A DNA stretch of 64,000 nt from Acidobacteriota bacterium (GTDB taxonomy: Bacteria; Acidobacteriota; Blastocatellia; Pyrinomonadales; Pyrinomonadaceae), in the NCBI GenBank assembly GCA_025463125.1, contig JAOAPX010000041.1, positions 1 through 64,000 of the forward strand. Reading direction: 5' to 3'. Both the position numbers and the translations under genes were made by a program. Shown piece after piece: positions 19,806-29,828 of the stretch. Position 1 is the first letter of the stretch; each line of letters begins with the position of its first letter. The notes beneath the pieces are model-generated. The model did not search any database. It saw nothing but the letters and a program-made list of their open reading frames with translations, and had not been told where the DNA came from.

Positions 19806-21716
19806 TTATCTTCGTCTTCTTTGCAGTTTCGGCGCAGCGGTCTGCGCGGATTTCGGCATTTGATCTTTCGGTTTATACTGTTCGCCTAAAAGTCCCAGTT
19901 CGCTCGCTTTCAAAACTACGCGGGCGGCAATCGGCGCGGAAATCGTGGCTCCGTAGCCTCCGCCTTCGACGACGACGGCAATCGCCAGCGTCGGTCTTTC
20001 GAGCGGCGCGATGGAAATGTACCAGCTGTCGGTTCTTTCATACATTTCCGGGTACTCTCTTTCGACGGTGTTCCCGTCTTCGTCTTTAACTTTTCGCTTA
20101 TACGTTTTGAGCTTTCCGGTTTTCTCGTCATAAACCGGGGCGAGTTTTTCAGCCGTCCCGGTTTTGCCGCCCGTGCGAATTCCCGCACCGCGGACTTCGC
20201 CGAAAACCCTTGTCGCCGTTCCGCCCGATCCTTCGGTGACGAGCGCCATAATTTGCCGGATATTGGCGGCTTGCTGAGCCGAAAGCGGCTGCGAAAACAT
20301 TTCCGGCTGGCGGTCATATTCGATTTTCGCTTTCATCAGTTTGCCTTCCATATTGCCTGCGGCGGCGGCGATCAAAGCCATCTGAAAAGGCGTCGTCTGT
20401 CCGGCGTAACCTTGTCCCATTCCTTCGAGCCCGATATCGTAAGCGGTTATTCCTTTTCCCGTCACTAAAACCGATTGCTCGGGCGCGAGCGCGTTTTTCA
20501 TTAAAGGATTGCTTGTGTTCCAGATCTCCGCTAAAAATTTCGTGTTGAATGTTTCTTCGGGCGTTTCGACTGCGGCAATTCCGAGCAGATTTGCTGTTTC
20601 GCTCAATCTTTCGCGTCCGAGGTCAACTGCCATCTGCGCGAAATACTGGTTGCTCGAAGCCTCAAACGCCTGACTGATATTCAGAGACGCGCAGCCGTAA
20701 GGCGGCTCGCAGCCGCCGTTCGCATCCGTAATCGAACGCGAATTGCGATACGGCACAAAGCCGCCCGGACTGGATGTAAAAGTTTGGTTTTGTTTGCCGG
20801 CACGAAACGCTGAAATCATTGTAAATAACTTGAATGTCGAGCCGGGAACGTAAAATTCGCGCGTCGCGCGGTTCAGAAGCGGATTATTGCGTTTATCGCC
20901 TTCGAGTTTCAGCCAGTCTTCGAGCGTTTGCGCTTCGCTTAAAGAAAAAGACGGATTCGAATACATTCCGAGCAAATCGCCGTTTTGCGGGTTTAAGACG
21001 ACGATTGCGCCTTTTTTGCCTTCGAGCTGCTTGGCAAGAAAAACCTGCAAATCGCGGTCAATCGTGATTCTGACGTCTCGCTGCTCGGTTTCCGGTCTCT
21101 TTACTCTGGTTAAAACTTCCCATGCTTCGGGCATCGGGTCGGCTTGCTGCCGGTATAAAGTTCTTTCGAGCCCTGGAGTTCCGCGTTCGGTTCCGAGCAG
21201 ATGCGCCATTTCCTTTTCAAGCGCGAAAGATCGTTCTATGTTCTTATTCGGGTTGACTTTATAAAAGGCGAGAGCGCTGCCGAGGTTTCCTGTCCGGTCA
21301 AGCATCCATCCGCGCAGAGACGCCGCCGAAGTTCGCCGGTTGCGCAAATCTTTATAGCTTAAAGCTTGAAACTGCTCGTTTGATTCGTCGGCGTAATAAG
21401 TCCAGTAAACCTGAAAGCCGAAAACCGTCAAAGCCAGACCCGTAAAGATAAACTGCCAGATTCGCAAGCTCCTGTTCGTTCTTGCCTGCGTTGTTCTATT
21501 GGAGATTTCCTTCGGCAGATTGGTTTCGAAGTTGAATTTAGGGCGGCGAAAATTATCAATAAAAGAAAGGACGAGAAAGCCGGTCAAAACGGCGATTCCG
21601 ATCAAATAAACGATCGTTAATCCGGCAGGCGTGCGCTCGAGAATCTGCCCGCCGAAAATTCCTTCGGGCGTGAAGTTTTTCCAGTCAAATTGCAAAACAA
21701 ACAATAGAATAAACAT
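19806..21716 (-). CDS. Penicillin-binding protein (class B transpeptidase, PbpA-like)
   Basis: GKKGAIVVLNPQNGDLLGMYSNPSFS; FYVPGSTFKLFTMISA (SxxK); SSN; RTGGKTGTAEK (KTG). Confidence 0.93.
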   Translation of the reverse strand: MFILLFVLQFDWKNFTPEGIFGGQILERTPAGLTIVYLIGIAVLTGFLVLSFIDNFRRPKFNFETNLPKEISNRTTQARTNRSLRIWQFIFTGLALTVFGFQVYWTYYADESNEQFQALSYKDLRNRRTSAASLRGWMLDRTGNLGSALAFYKVNPNKNIERSFALEKEMAHLLGTERGTPGLERTLYRQQADPMPEAWEVLTRVKRPETEQRDVRITIDRDLQVFLAKQLEGKKGAIVVLNPQNGDLLGMYSNPSFSLSEAQTLEDWLKLEGDKRNNPLLNRATREFYVPGSTFKLFTMISAFRAGKQNQTFTSSPGGFVPYRNSRSITDANGGCEPPYGCASLNISQAFEASSNQYFAQMAVDLGRERLSETANLLGIAAVETPEETFNTKFLAEIWNTSNPLMKNALAPEQSVLVTGKGITAYDIGLEGMGQGYAGQTTPFQMALIAAAAGNMEGKLMKAKIEYDRQPEMFSQPLSAQQAANIRQIMALVTEGSGGTATRVFGEVRGAGIRTGGKTGTAEKLAPVYDEKTGKLKTYKRKVKDEDGNTVEREYPEMYERTDSWYISIAPLERPTLAIAVVVEGGGYGATISAPIAARVVLKASELGLLGEQYKPKDQMPKSAQTAAPKLQRRRR

Positions 21717-21828
21717 TTTTATAAAACCCGTATTCGTTAAAATTACACGACAATTTCAAAAATATTTTGAAATTAAAGCTTTCCGAATAAAAGAACCGAT
21801 ATAAAAAACGATAAAAAAACGATATAAG

Positions 21829-22827
21829 TTATTTTATATTCTTGCCTCTTACTTCGGTTTCCGTTTCGAGTGCATCGTTACCGATTAAATCAAGGTCAAA
21901 ATCGCCGGCATCGCTTTTGGATTTAAACTCGAACCCGTTTATCGTTAAAGAATCTTTTGCCGGAGAATTAATCAGCCCGGCGGTTTCGACCGGTTTCGGA
22001 ATATGTTCAAACACCACGTCGATATTGCCGAAACTAACCGTGTCGTCCTTGCCGATGAGCGCAGCCGTACCGTAAGAAATACGCTTGCCGTTGATAAAAG
22101 TTCCGTTCGTCGAACCGGTATCGGCGACCATTAAAGCGTTTTCCTGATTGCTTAAAACGAGCGATGCGTGAATTTTTGAAACGCTCTCGTCGCTGATCGC
22201 CAGATCGTTTTCCCTGCTTCGCCCGACGCTCAAGCGCTGATTGTTTTGCAGTGTAAGCTTGATTTTCTGTCCGCTTCCATTCGCCGTAAAACTGGCGAAA
22301 AAGCTTTCAGCCGTATTCGAATCGATTGGCGTAGAAACCTGAACGGGCAAATCCTTTAATTTCACATCCGGAAGCGTCACGTTCATTTCGGCTTCGTTTT
22401 CGTCCTCGGTAAAATTATCGAAACTGACCTGAAGCTTTACGCCGTCCGTAAAATAATCGGGTTTGATTTCAAATTTCAGCGGGGCAAACGTGTGATAACG
22501 CTTGTCGTTGATATGATCGACGGCGGCGGTTAAAAGCTCGTTTTCGAGTTTCTTTAAGCTTTCGGCGGCGTCGGTCGAGAATTTATCCCATTGCGTTTTG
22601 AGTTTTAGATTGTGCGGAACGAATTTTCCGCGCGCGCCCAGATCGCGAACTTCGGCATCGAGCAGAAGTTTCAATCTTTCTATTAATTCGCTGGTGGCGA
22701 GACTGCTCGAAGGCGACCATTTTCTTCCTGTAAAACCGTCGAAAGTTTCGCCGAGCTTTGTCAGAATGCCTTGAATTAACCAATCTAGTGAAAAACCATT
22801 TTTTGTATTGACGTTTTTTTTCGACAT
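21829..22827 (-). CDS. FhaA-like protein (DUF3662-like N-terminal domain + FHA)
   Basis: FVPHNLKLKTQWDKFS...; FHA LSVGRSRENDLAISDESVSKIHASLVL..DTGSTNGTFINGKR. Confidence 0.82.
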   Translation of the reverse strand: MSKKNVNTKNGFSLDWLIQGILTKLGETFDGFTGRKWSPSSSLATSELIERLKLLLDAEVRDLGARGKFVPHNLKLKTQWDKFSTDAAESLKKLENELLTAAVDHINDKRYHTFAPLKFEIKPDYFTDGVKLQVSFDNFTEDENEAEMNVTLPDVKLKDLPVQVSTPIDSNTAESFFASFTANGSGQKIKLTLQNNQRLSVGRSRENDLAISDESVSKIHASLVLSNQENALMVADTGSTNGTFINGKRISYGTAALIGKDDTVSFGNIDVVFEHIPKPVETAGLINSPAKDSLTINGFEFKSKSDAGDFDLDLIGNDALETETEVRGKNIK

Positions 22828-22931
22828 TTACTATCTTTGCGAATAATTCGGCTAAACCGTATTAATCTTTCCAATCATTTTATCCGATACCGCATCCAAA
22901 TGAAAGAAATATTGAATATAAACGAATTGTG

Positions 22932-23000
22932 CGCCTGCTTCAGGCGGTTTTCTAAATAAATAAAAGCATTTATTTTAACTTTAGAAATAAAGTAGCTTTT
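22932..23000. promoter_or_regulatory. Two hairpins in the divergent FHA/kinase intergenic region
   Basis: cgcctg-ctt-caggcg (22932-22946) and imperfect aaaagcatttattt...aaataaagtagctttt (22962-23000). Confidence 0.4.
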
Positions 23001-23160
23001 AAATTTTTATAACGAAATTTTGTGAACGAGTGTTTACTTTTTATTTCAAAACAGGGCTTTTAGCACGCGAAAACTTTTCATAGTGTGTTTTGCGAACTTT
23101 GAACTTATAATGTCGTAATGGATATAGAGATTTATTTATAGATTTCAAATCCATTCAGAA

Positions 23161-24738
23161 ATGAGAGAACTTGTATTAAAAAATACGCGCCTTGACGGGC
23201 GTTATATTATCAACGAGCAGCTCGGACAGGGAAGCTACGCGGAAATATACGCTGCGCGCGACACGATGTCACTGCCGCAGTCGCCTCACGCCGTTGTCGT
23301 TATAAAAGCGCTTAACGTCTTTTTACAAAACGATTTGGACGCAGACCTCGAACGCACCTTAGTTGAAAATTTTCAAAATGAAGCCGTCGCGCTCGATCGC
23401 GTGAGACATCCGAATATTATCAGCCGTTTAGGACATGGAACGGCTCGCGATCTGCGCGGAACGGTTTTTCATTACCTTGTTTTGGAATATCTTTCGGGCG
23501 GCGATCTGGCGCGCCTTTGCCGCGAAAACAGTCTTCGGCTCGGTCAAGCCCTGAAATATCTCGAACAGGTTTGCGCGGGGCTCGGTCACGCGCATGATAA
23601 CGGCATTATTCACCGCGATATTAAGCCGCAGAACCTGCTTTTAACGAAAGATCGGGAAACGGTTAAGATTGCGGATTTCGGCGTCGCGCGCGTCACGCAA
23701 TCGGATTCGCCGATAACTCGCGTCGGAACGAATATTTTCGCGCCGCCCGAACATTCGCCGATGATGGTCGGCAACTTCGAAACCATAACTTACACGGAAT
23801 TAACGCCGTCAGCCGACATCTATTCGCTTGCCAAGTCGGCTTATGTGCTTATAACGTGCGAATCGCCGAGATTGTTTTCAAATCAGCCGATTACGGAACT
23901 GCCCGCGTCTGCGAAAAAAGAACCCTGGGCGCGTGATTTACTGGAAATATTAAATAAAGCGACGCGTAGCAACCCTAAAGACAGATACCGGACGGTCAAA
24001 GAATTCTGGCAGGATTTAGCCGTTTTGAACGAGTATGCGGAAGAACATGAAACGGTTACACATATAAAGGCTCGGATAGATAACACTCCGCAGCCGCGCG
24101 TAGCGAAAGGCTACACTCCGATTGCGCCGACAATGCCGCGCTTTAACACGTCTCGGGATTTGAAACTGAAAAACTTGCCGCCGTCGATCAAAAATCCTTC
24201 GATCGTCATAAAGCTCGACGAGAATCAATTTCAGAATAAAAATCTAAGTCCGTATAAAAACTTAAGTCCGTCTGATAAAAAAACAACAAATGATATTTCG
24301 CCGCAAAATCCCCTCATAAACGAAAATTACCAGCCGAGTATTCCCGAAGCGGCTTCAATACCTCAAAAACGCGGCGGGTTTTTAAGACGAACGGCGACCT
24401 TTGTGTTTTTAATCGGATTATTCGCGGGAATTTTGTTTGCAACGCATAATTATCTGCGCGGGCGCGGAGTTTTGCCGGAATTTTCGAATCCGTTTGCCAC
24501 GCAGCAAGCCGTAGCGCTCGTAGATATAAATCTGCGCTCGGACCCGAGCACGAAAAATCAAAGAGTCGGACTTGTTCCGAAAGATTCGCGTTTGAAAATA
24601 ATTTCCAGTGATGATAATTGGTATGAAGTAGAAATAATCGAGCCGGGACGCCCGAAAGAAAGCGATAACTGGGCTGATCGCGGCTGGATAAGCACGAAAA
24701 CTCGCTCCGGCGATGATACAGTAAAAATATCGAGGTAA
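23161..24738 (+). CDS. Ser/Thr protein kinase with TM and C-terminal SH3-like domain
   Basis: GQGSYAEIYAARD; HRDIKPQNLLL; DFGVARV; TM TATFVFLIGLFAGILFATHNYL; SH3-like VDINLRSDPSTKNQRVGLVPKDSRLKIIS. Confidence 0.93.
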   Translation: MRELVLKNTRLDGRYIINEQLGQGSYAEIYAARDTMSLPQSPHAVVVIKALNVFLQNDLDADLERTLVENFQNEAVALDRVRHPNIISRLGHGTARDLRGTVFHYLVLEYLSGGDLARLCRENSLRLGQALKYLEQVCAGLGHAHDNGIIHRDIKPQNLLLTKDRETVKIADFGVARVTQSDSPITRVGTNIFAPPEHSPMMVGNFETITYTELTPSADIYSLAKSAYVLITCESPRLFSNQPITELPASAKKEPWARDLLEILNKATRSNPKDRYRTVKEFWQDLAVLNEYAEEHETVTHIKARIDNTPQPRVAKGYTPIAPTMPRFNTSRDLKLKNLPPSIKNPSIVIKLDENQFQNKNLSPYKNLSPSDKKTTNDISPQNPLINENYQPSIPEAASIPQKRGGFLRRTATFVFLIGLFAGILFATHNYLRGRGVLPEFSNPFATQQAVALVDINLRSDPSTKNQRVGLVPKDSRLKIISSDDNWYEVEIIEPGRPKESDNWADRGWISTKTRSGDDTVKISR

Positions 24739-24745
24739 AAATTAA

Positions 24746-25762
24746 GTGAGTGTTTTGGACAAGGTAAGACAATGGATTGACGGCGAGAGCGCAGAGCTTG
24801 TTTTGGAAGAAGCGGCTCGCGACGCGCAGGTAAAGCCGCGCAGCAAATCCGAAGAATTTATCGTGAAGATTGCCCGCGCCGTCGAAGAGGTAATGCAAAA
24901 CGAAATGGTGCCGCTGCCGCAGGGAACGACGATTATCCCGACCGAATATATTATTTTCCTCAGCAATGAAGACGATAAGGAATGGCAGGGCATAAAGCGA
25001 AGAGGGCTTGAGCAGGGGCTTTATCACATTTTAGCCGAACGAGCCAAAGAGATTTCCGGCAAGCAAAAACTTGAAACGAAAACGTTTGTCGTAGAGCTTC
25101 GCGTTGACGGCACTTTGGAAAAAGGTTCGGTTCGCGTGCAGCATAGCTGGGAAGATTCCTCGGGCGGCAAAACCGGCGTTTTACCGCGCTTGCCGCTCGC
25201 CGCCCAAAATCAGCCGAACCAATTGGGACAAAATCCGGCTCACGCCGCGCAAAGCAATCTGGATGTGACGTCAAAGCTTCCGGGCGGTTTTACAAGCGAA
25301 ATTCAAACTCCCGCCAGCCAGATGCAGAATCAGCCGTTTATCCCGAATCAGGTTTTGCCGCCGACGGTTCCGCAATTAAATGTTTCACAACCGATTGCTC
25401 CGGTAGCCGAAGACAATGAGGAAATGACGCACGTTCATAAAAGAAAAACAGAGTTGTACCGGCTGGAAGTCTGGCGCGGCGGCGTTCGGCAAAGCGTTCT
25501 GCCGATATATCAAAATGAGATTTCACTCGGGCGCGGTTCAAAATCAAAACCGGTTGATGTCTCGCTTCCGGGAGATCCTGAGATAAGCCGCCGGCATATA
25601 ACGATTACAACCGACGGGGAAGGGAACTTCTGGATGTTAAATGAAGGGAAAAACCCTGCTGTAATCAATAACTATGAAATACCGATCGGGAAGCGCGTGC
25701 AGGTTTCGAGCGGAATGCCTATTGCGATTTGCAGTTATTTACTGAAAATTCAATCGAAATAA
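24746..25762 (+). CDS. FhaA-like protein (DUF3662-like N-terminus + C-terminal FHA); GTG start
   Basis: IIPTEYIIFLSNEDDKEWQGIKRRGLEQGLYHILAERA; FHA ISLGRGSKSKPVDVSLPGDPEISRRHITI. Confidence 0.8.
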   Translation: MSVLDKVRQWIDGESAELVLEEAARDAQVKPRSKSEEFIVKIARAVEEVMQNEMVPLPQGTTIIPTEYIIFLSNEDDKEWQGIKRRGLEQGLYHILAERAKEISGKQKLETKTFVVELRVDGTLEKGSVRVQHSWEDSSGGKTGVLPRLPLAAQNQPNQLGQNPAHAAQSNLDVTSKLPGGFTSEIQTPASQMQNQPFIPNQVLPPTVPQLNVSQPIAPVAEDNEEMTHVHKRKTELYRLEVWRGGVRQSVLPIYQNEISLGRGSKSKPVDVSLPGDPEISRRHITITTDGEGNFWMLNEGKNPAVINNYEIPIGKRVQVSSGMPIAICSYLLKIQSK

Positions 25763-25785
25763 GACTTCAAGTAATACTTTACCCG

Positions 25786-25811
25786 AAAAGGCGGACCGAT
25801 CCGCCTTTTTT
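25786..25811 (+). terminator. Intrinsic terminator
   Basis: aaaaggcgga-ccga-tccgccttttt. Confidence 0.85.
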
Positions 25812-25906
25812 ATTAATATTAAAGTACCGGTTTAATTTCAGGAAAAAATATAACCGTTTAAGACACAAAGCTTGAATTGTAAGACTTCAATCTTTGAAGG
25901 AGAAAT

Positions 25907-27049
25907 ATGGAACCGCTGGCAAATAAAATAAGACCGCGAAATTTAGATGATTACATCGGGCAAAAGCATCTTGTCGGTGAAGGAAAGCCTCTGCGTCTCG
26001 CGATCGAACAGAAACATATCTTTTCGTTTATTTTGTGGGGAACGCCCGGAACGGGCAAGACTACTTTAGCGAGAATTTACGCTAATGCGATAAACGCGGA
26101 TTTCTACGAATTGTCAGCCGTATCTGCCGGAAAAGAAGACATTAGAAAAATTATTGCAAAGCCGCGCGAAGAGAATCGTCCGAAAATTCTTTTTCTCGAC
26201 GAAATTCACAGGTTTAATAAAGCCCAGCAGGATTTTCTTTTGCCGTTTGTAGAGAGCGGGGAACTGAATCTGATCGGCGCAACCACGGAAAATCCGAGCT
26301 TTGAAGTTATTCCGGCTCTTCTTTCAAGATTACGCGTTTTTGTTTTACAGGAATTTTCCGAAGAGGATATGCGCAAAATTATCGCCCGAACCAATTTTAA
26401 TTTAGAAGAGGAAGCTGTCGAATGGCTTGTTTCGATGGCGAACGGCGATGCTCGTCAGGCGATTACAATGCTGGAAAATACGAACCGGCTTTATGAAGAA
26501 ATTACTTTAGAAACACTCAAGGAAACTTTGCAGTCAAAGTTCTTACGCTACGATAAAAAAGGTGAAGAACATTACAATTTGATCAGCGCGTTTATCAAAT
26601 CGATGCGCGCGAGTCAGCCGGATGCGGCGATCTATTATCTGGCTCGGATGATCGAAGGCGGAGAAGACCCGAAATTTATTGCGCGCAGAATGGTTATATT
26701 TGCCTCGGAAGATATAGGGATAGCTCAGCCGACGGCGCTTGTCGTGGCAAATGCGGTGTTCAGAGCAGTGGAAACAATCGGTTTACCCGAAGCCGGTATA
26801 AATTTGGCTCACGGCGTCGCGTATCTTTCCAATTGCCCGAAAGACAAAAGCGCCTATGAAGCTTATATGAGCGCGCTCGACGACGCGAAAAGACTCGGGA
26901 ACTTGCCTGTTCCGCTCGTCGTACGTAACGCTCCGACCGGCTTGATGAAAAAAATGGGCTACGGTGAAGGTTATGAAAAATATACGAAAGAAGATTTACT
27001 GCCGGAAAAAATAAAAAAGAAGAAATACTTCAAAAACGATAAAAAATAA
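25907..27049 (+). CDS. rarA: Replication-associated recombination protein A (RarA/MgsA AAA+ ATPase)
   Basis: [70 protein letters not shown] aggaga. Confidence 0.95.
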   Translation: MEPLANKIRPRNLDDYIGQKHLVGEGKPLRLAIEQKHIFSFILWGTPGTGKTTLARIYANAINADFYELSAVSAGKEDIRKIIAKPREENRPKILFLDEIHRFNKAQQDFLLPFVESGELNLIGATTENPSFEVIPALLSRLRVFVLQEFSEEDMRKIIARTNFNLEEEAVEWLVSMANGDARQAITMLENTNRLYEEITLETLKETLQSKFLRYDKKGEEHYNLISAFIKSMRASQPDAAIYYLARMIEGGEDPKFIARRMVIFASEDIGIAQPTALVVANAVFRAVETIGLPEAGINLAHGVAYLSNCPKDKSAYEAYMSALDDAKRLGNLPVPLVVRNAPTGLMKKMGYGEGYEKYTKEDLLPEKIKKKKYFKNDKK

Positions 27050-27088
27050 CTCGGACGGGAAGTACTTTAGATATTTATTTTTAGTTTA

Positions 27089-27868
27089 TTAAACGACCAT
27101 TCTGCGCCGAATGCTTCGCAAAGCCCATTCAAACGCGAGAAATGAAACGACTAAAAGATATATAAGCTCATACAGATGCCTCGCATAAAAGTTTCCGCTT
27201 AAACACGCCCGGGTTAAATCAATAACTGCCGTCGTAGGCAATAGATAAGCGATAATTTGCAGCCAAAAGGGAAGTATGTCTACCGGGAACCACGCGCCGC
27301 ACAGGAAAATTGTCGAGAAAAACAAGGCGAAAAATATATTGAAGTTGTCTATATCAAAAATATGCGCGGTGACCCCGAGCGCAAATCCTCCGAGATAGAG
27401 ACAACCGAGAATTAAAGGGATAATAGCCAGTATCGTATAAAACGACTCAGCCGAGCCGAAAATGACGATTAAAGGCAGGATAAAAAGCGAATCAATAACT
27501 CCTTTGCTGATCGCCCAGAAGATTTCCCCGGCTGCAAGAGACTCCGCGTTAACGGGCGTTGCCAGAATGGCATCGTAAGTCGATTGGTAAACCATTCTAA
27601 AATAAGCTCCGTAGGTCATCTCAAATACCGTTCGCATCAAAACGGTAAAAGCTAAAACGCCCGCGCCTACAAAAGAAAGATAGCTCATTCCCGAAACGTT
27701 CGATCCGATTAAAGCACCGACACCGAAACCGAATGCGAAAAATGTGAAAACGGGTTCGATTACGGGAGCGATAAGCTCTGTTTTCCAGAGACGTAGATAC
27801 ACCTTTAGATTTCGCCGCCATACAGACAGCGCGTCACTTATGTGAATATTATGCAGCCCGAGATGCAT
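27089..27868 (-). CDS. ABC-2 type transporter permease (NodJ-like)
   Basis: WRRNLKVYLRLWKTELIAPVIEPVFTFFAFGFGVGALI; AWFPVDILPFWLQIIAYLLPTTAVIDLTRA. Confidence 0.85.
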   Translation of the reverse strand: MHLGLHNIHISDALSVWRRNLKVYLRLWKTELIAPVIEPVFTFFAFGFGVGALIGSNVSGMSYLSFVGAGVLAFTVLMRTVFEMTYGAYFRMVYQSTYDAILATPVNAESLAAGEIFWAISKGVIDSLFILPLIVIFGSAESFYTILAIIPLILGCLYLGGFALGVTAHIFDIDNFNIFFALFFSTIFLCGAWFPVDILPFWLQIIAYLLPTTAVIDLTRACLSGNFYARHLYELIYLLVVSFLAFEWALRSIRRRMVV

Positions 27869-28020
27869 ATTAAAGTGGTGCGGAAAACATTGAAAAAAAG
27901 GTAGTAATCATTTAATGTAAAGGTTTACTTTAACTGCCGCTAAATCAATAGTTTGCAATAAATTGACCTTGGTTGATTAATAAAATAATAAAAAGGTCGG
28001 CAAGCACACACCTCATGTTT

Positions 28021-28527
28021 TTATTCAATAAAATCAAACGGAAAAACCCTGGAATTTATCATTTCGAGCAGCTCTCCGAGACTGTTTTTGGCATTATCAA
28101 CGATCATTTCCGGATAATTGTATTTCAAAGCATGACGCTCAAATTCGTCTAAATCGAGAATTTGATAATTAAAGTCTTTCCAAACCAAAACGTCTATGTC
28201 CAGATCTATATAATCCAGAATGTTGTTTTCAAAAACCGGCGGTATATTGACGTTGCAGTAAAAGTTCCTCAATCCGCCGGACGGTTCGTGAAACCTAAAA
28301 ACGTTATACCATTTGTCCAGCCAGTAATATTCGTATGAAATTGTGCCGCGTCTTATAACGCCGAGGTCGCTGTGAACAACTTCTTTTTCGAATTCGCCGA
28401 CGAAAGTTAAAAGCGATTCCGAGCGCTCGATGAATTTGCAGTCCCAGCTGCGATGAATTTTATTGTCGTATTTACGCGCGTTTATTCTAACTATATTTTC
28501 GCTTAAATAATTTTCGCTTAAATTCAA
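28021..28527 (-). CDS. DUF402 domain protein
   Basis: GTISYEYYWLDKWYNVFRFHEPSGGLRNFYCNVNIPPVFENNILDYIDLDIDVLV. Confidence 0.8.
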   Translation of the reverse strand: MNLSENYLSENIVRINARKYDNKIHRSWDCKFIERSESLLTFVGEFEKEVVHSDLGVIRRGTISYEYYWLDKWYNVFRFHEPSGGLRNFYCNVNIPPVFENNILDYIDLDIDVLVWKDFNYQILDLDEFERHALKYNYPEMIVDNAKNSLGELLEMINSRVFPFDFIE

Positions 28528-29300
28528 AATTTCACTTCCTTGATAAAACTTTTTAAGACCGAATTAAACTGTTCGGGTTGTTCCATATTGGAAAAATGAC
28601 CGGCATTTTTTACAACGAAAAGCCTGGAGTTTTTTATTCGGTCGTTCAGTGACTTTGCCGTTTGCAAATCGGTCACTCGATCTTCTTCGCCGAAAATTAA
28701 AGCGGTCGGAACATTTATCCGTTCTAAAACGCTTGTCTGATCTTTACGCTCAGCCATCGCTTTTAAAGCTGAAATGGCGGATGCCGGCGCGGTTTCGCCG
28801 AACAAGTTTTCAAGCTCTTTTAACAGTTCCGGATTTTCATTTTTAGTATGCGGGCTGATTAAATTCGGCATCATTTTTTCGCGTAAGGTTTGAACTCCGA
28901 CGGTTTTTATCTGCTCGATTGTTTCAAACCTTTGCAGCCTTTTTTCATCCGTATCGGCGACAGCGTTTGTGTCGCACAAAATGAGCGCGGAAAATATTTC
29001 AGGATGTAAACGGTACAGGTTTAAGATAACGTAGCCGCCGATTGAAAGTCCGCCGATGATGGCTTTACCTATATTCAAAAACTGCAAAAGTTCCGCAATA
29101 TCCTCAGCCATTTCTTCGATCGAATCGGCGGGCGGCAAATCTTTAGAAATTCCGAAGCCTCTGAAATCAGGTAAAATCAAACGGCAGCCCTGTTCGGTTA
29201 TAGCTTCTATTTGACTTCGCCACATTTTTCCCGAAAGCGGAAAAGCGTGTAAAAAAACGATCGGCGTTCCTTCGCCATAATCTTCAAAATACATTTTCAT
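28524..29300 (-). CDS. Alpha/beta hydrolase
   Basis: GTPIVFLHAFPLSGKMWRSQIEA; GGLSIGGYVILNLY nucleophile elbow; NAGHFSNMEQPEQF. Confidence 0.92.
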   Translation of the reverse strand: MKMYFEDYGEGTPIVFLHAFPLSGKMWRSQIEAITEQGCRLILPDFRGFGISKDLPPADSIEEMAEDIAELLQFLNIGKAIIGGLSIGGYVILNLYRLHPEIFSALILCDTNAVADTDEKRLQRFETIEQIKTVGVQTLREKMMPNLISPHTKNENPELLKELENLFGETAPASAISALKAMAERKDQTSVLERINVPTALIFGEEDRVTDLQTAKSLNDRIKNSRLFVVKNAGHFSNMEQPEQFNSVLKSFIKEVKF

Positions 29301-29307
29301 AAAAATT

Positions 29308-29763
29308 TTACGACGCGCTTGTTTTAACGACCATTACCGAGCAGGGCGCTTTATGGACTACCGAATCGGAAACCGAACCGAGCAGAAGTCTCTCCCAGAG
29401 ATTGTATCCGTGAGAGCCGACGATTACTAAGTCTGCTTTCATAGCCGTTGCCGTTTCGACGATTTTAGTTTCCGGGGTGCCGATTAAAACCTCGGTCGAA
29501 ACAACAATCCCCGTGCCGGGAAACAAATCCAGAATTTGCTCTTTCGCTTTGCGCAGAACGTTTTCCGTGTGCTCCTTTGAAGACTGTTCGATTTCGACCG
29601 TCGAAGGCAGATAACCGGAATATATATCGACCGCTAAAGGGAGAGCCATGTCGATAACCGACACTATTTTGATTTCATCACCAAAAGTGAAATTAAATTT
29701 TCGGATTGTACTGATCGCGCATTCACTATATTTTGTTCCGTCCGTAGCAAATAAAACTTTCAT
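29308..29763 (-). CDS. Universal stress protein
   Basis: MKVLFATDGTKYSECAISTIRKF; DLVIVGSHGYNLWERLLLGSVSDSVVHKAPCSVMVVK. Confidence 0.93.
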   Translation of the reverse strand: MKVLFATDGTKYSECAISTIRKFNFTFGDEIKIVSVIDMALPLAVDIYSGYLPSTVEIEQSSKEHTENVLRKAKEQILDLFPGTGIVVSTEVLIGTPETKIVETATAMKADLVIVGSHGYNLWERLLLGSVSDSVVHKAPCSVMVVKTSAS

Positions 29764-29828
29764 GTTTTTCTCCTTTTTCTCCTTTTTTAGTTTGATGTCG
29801 GATATATTATAACCGAATTATATCCAAC

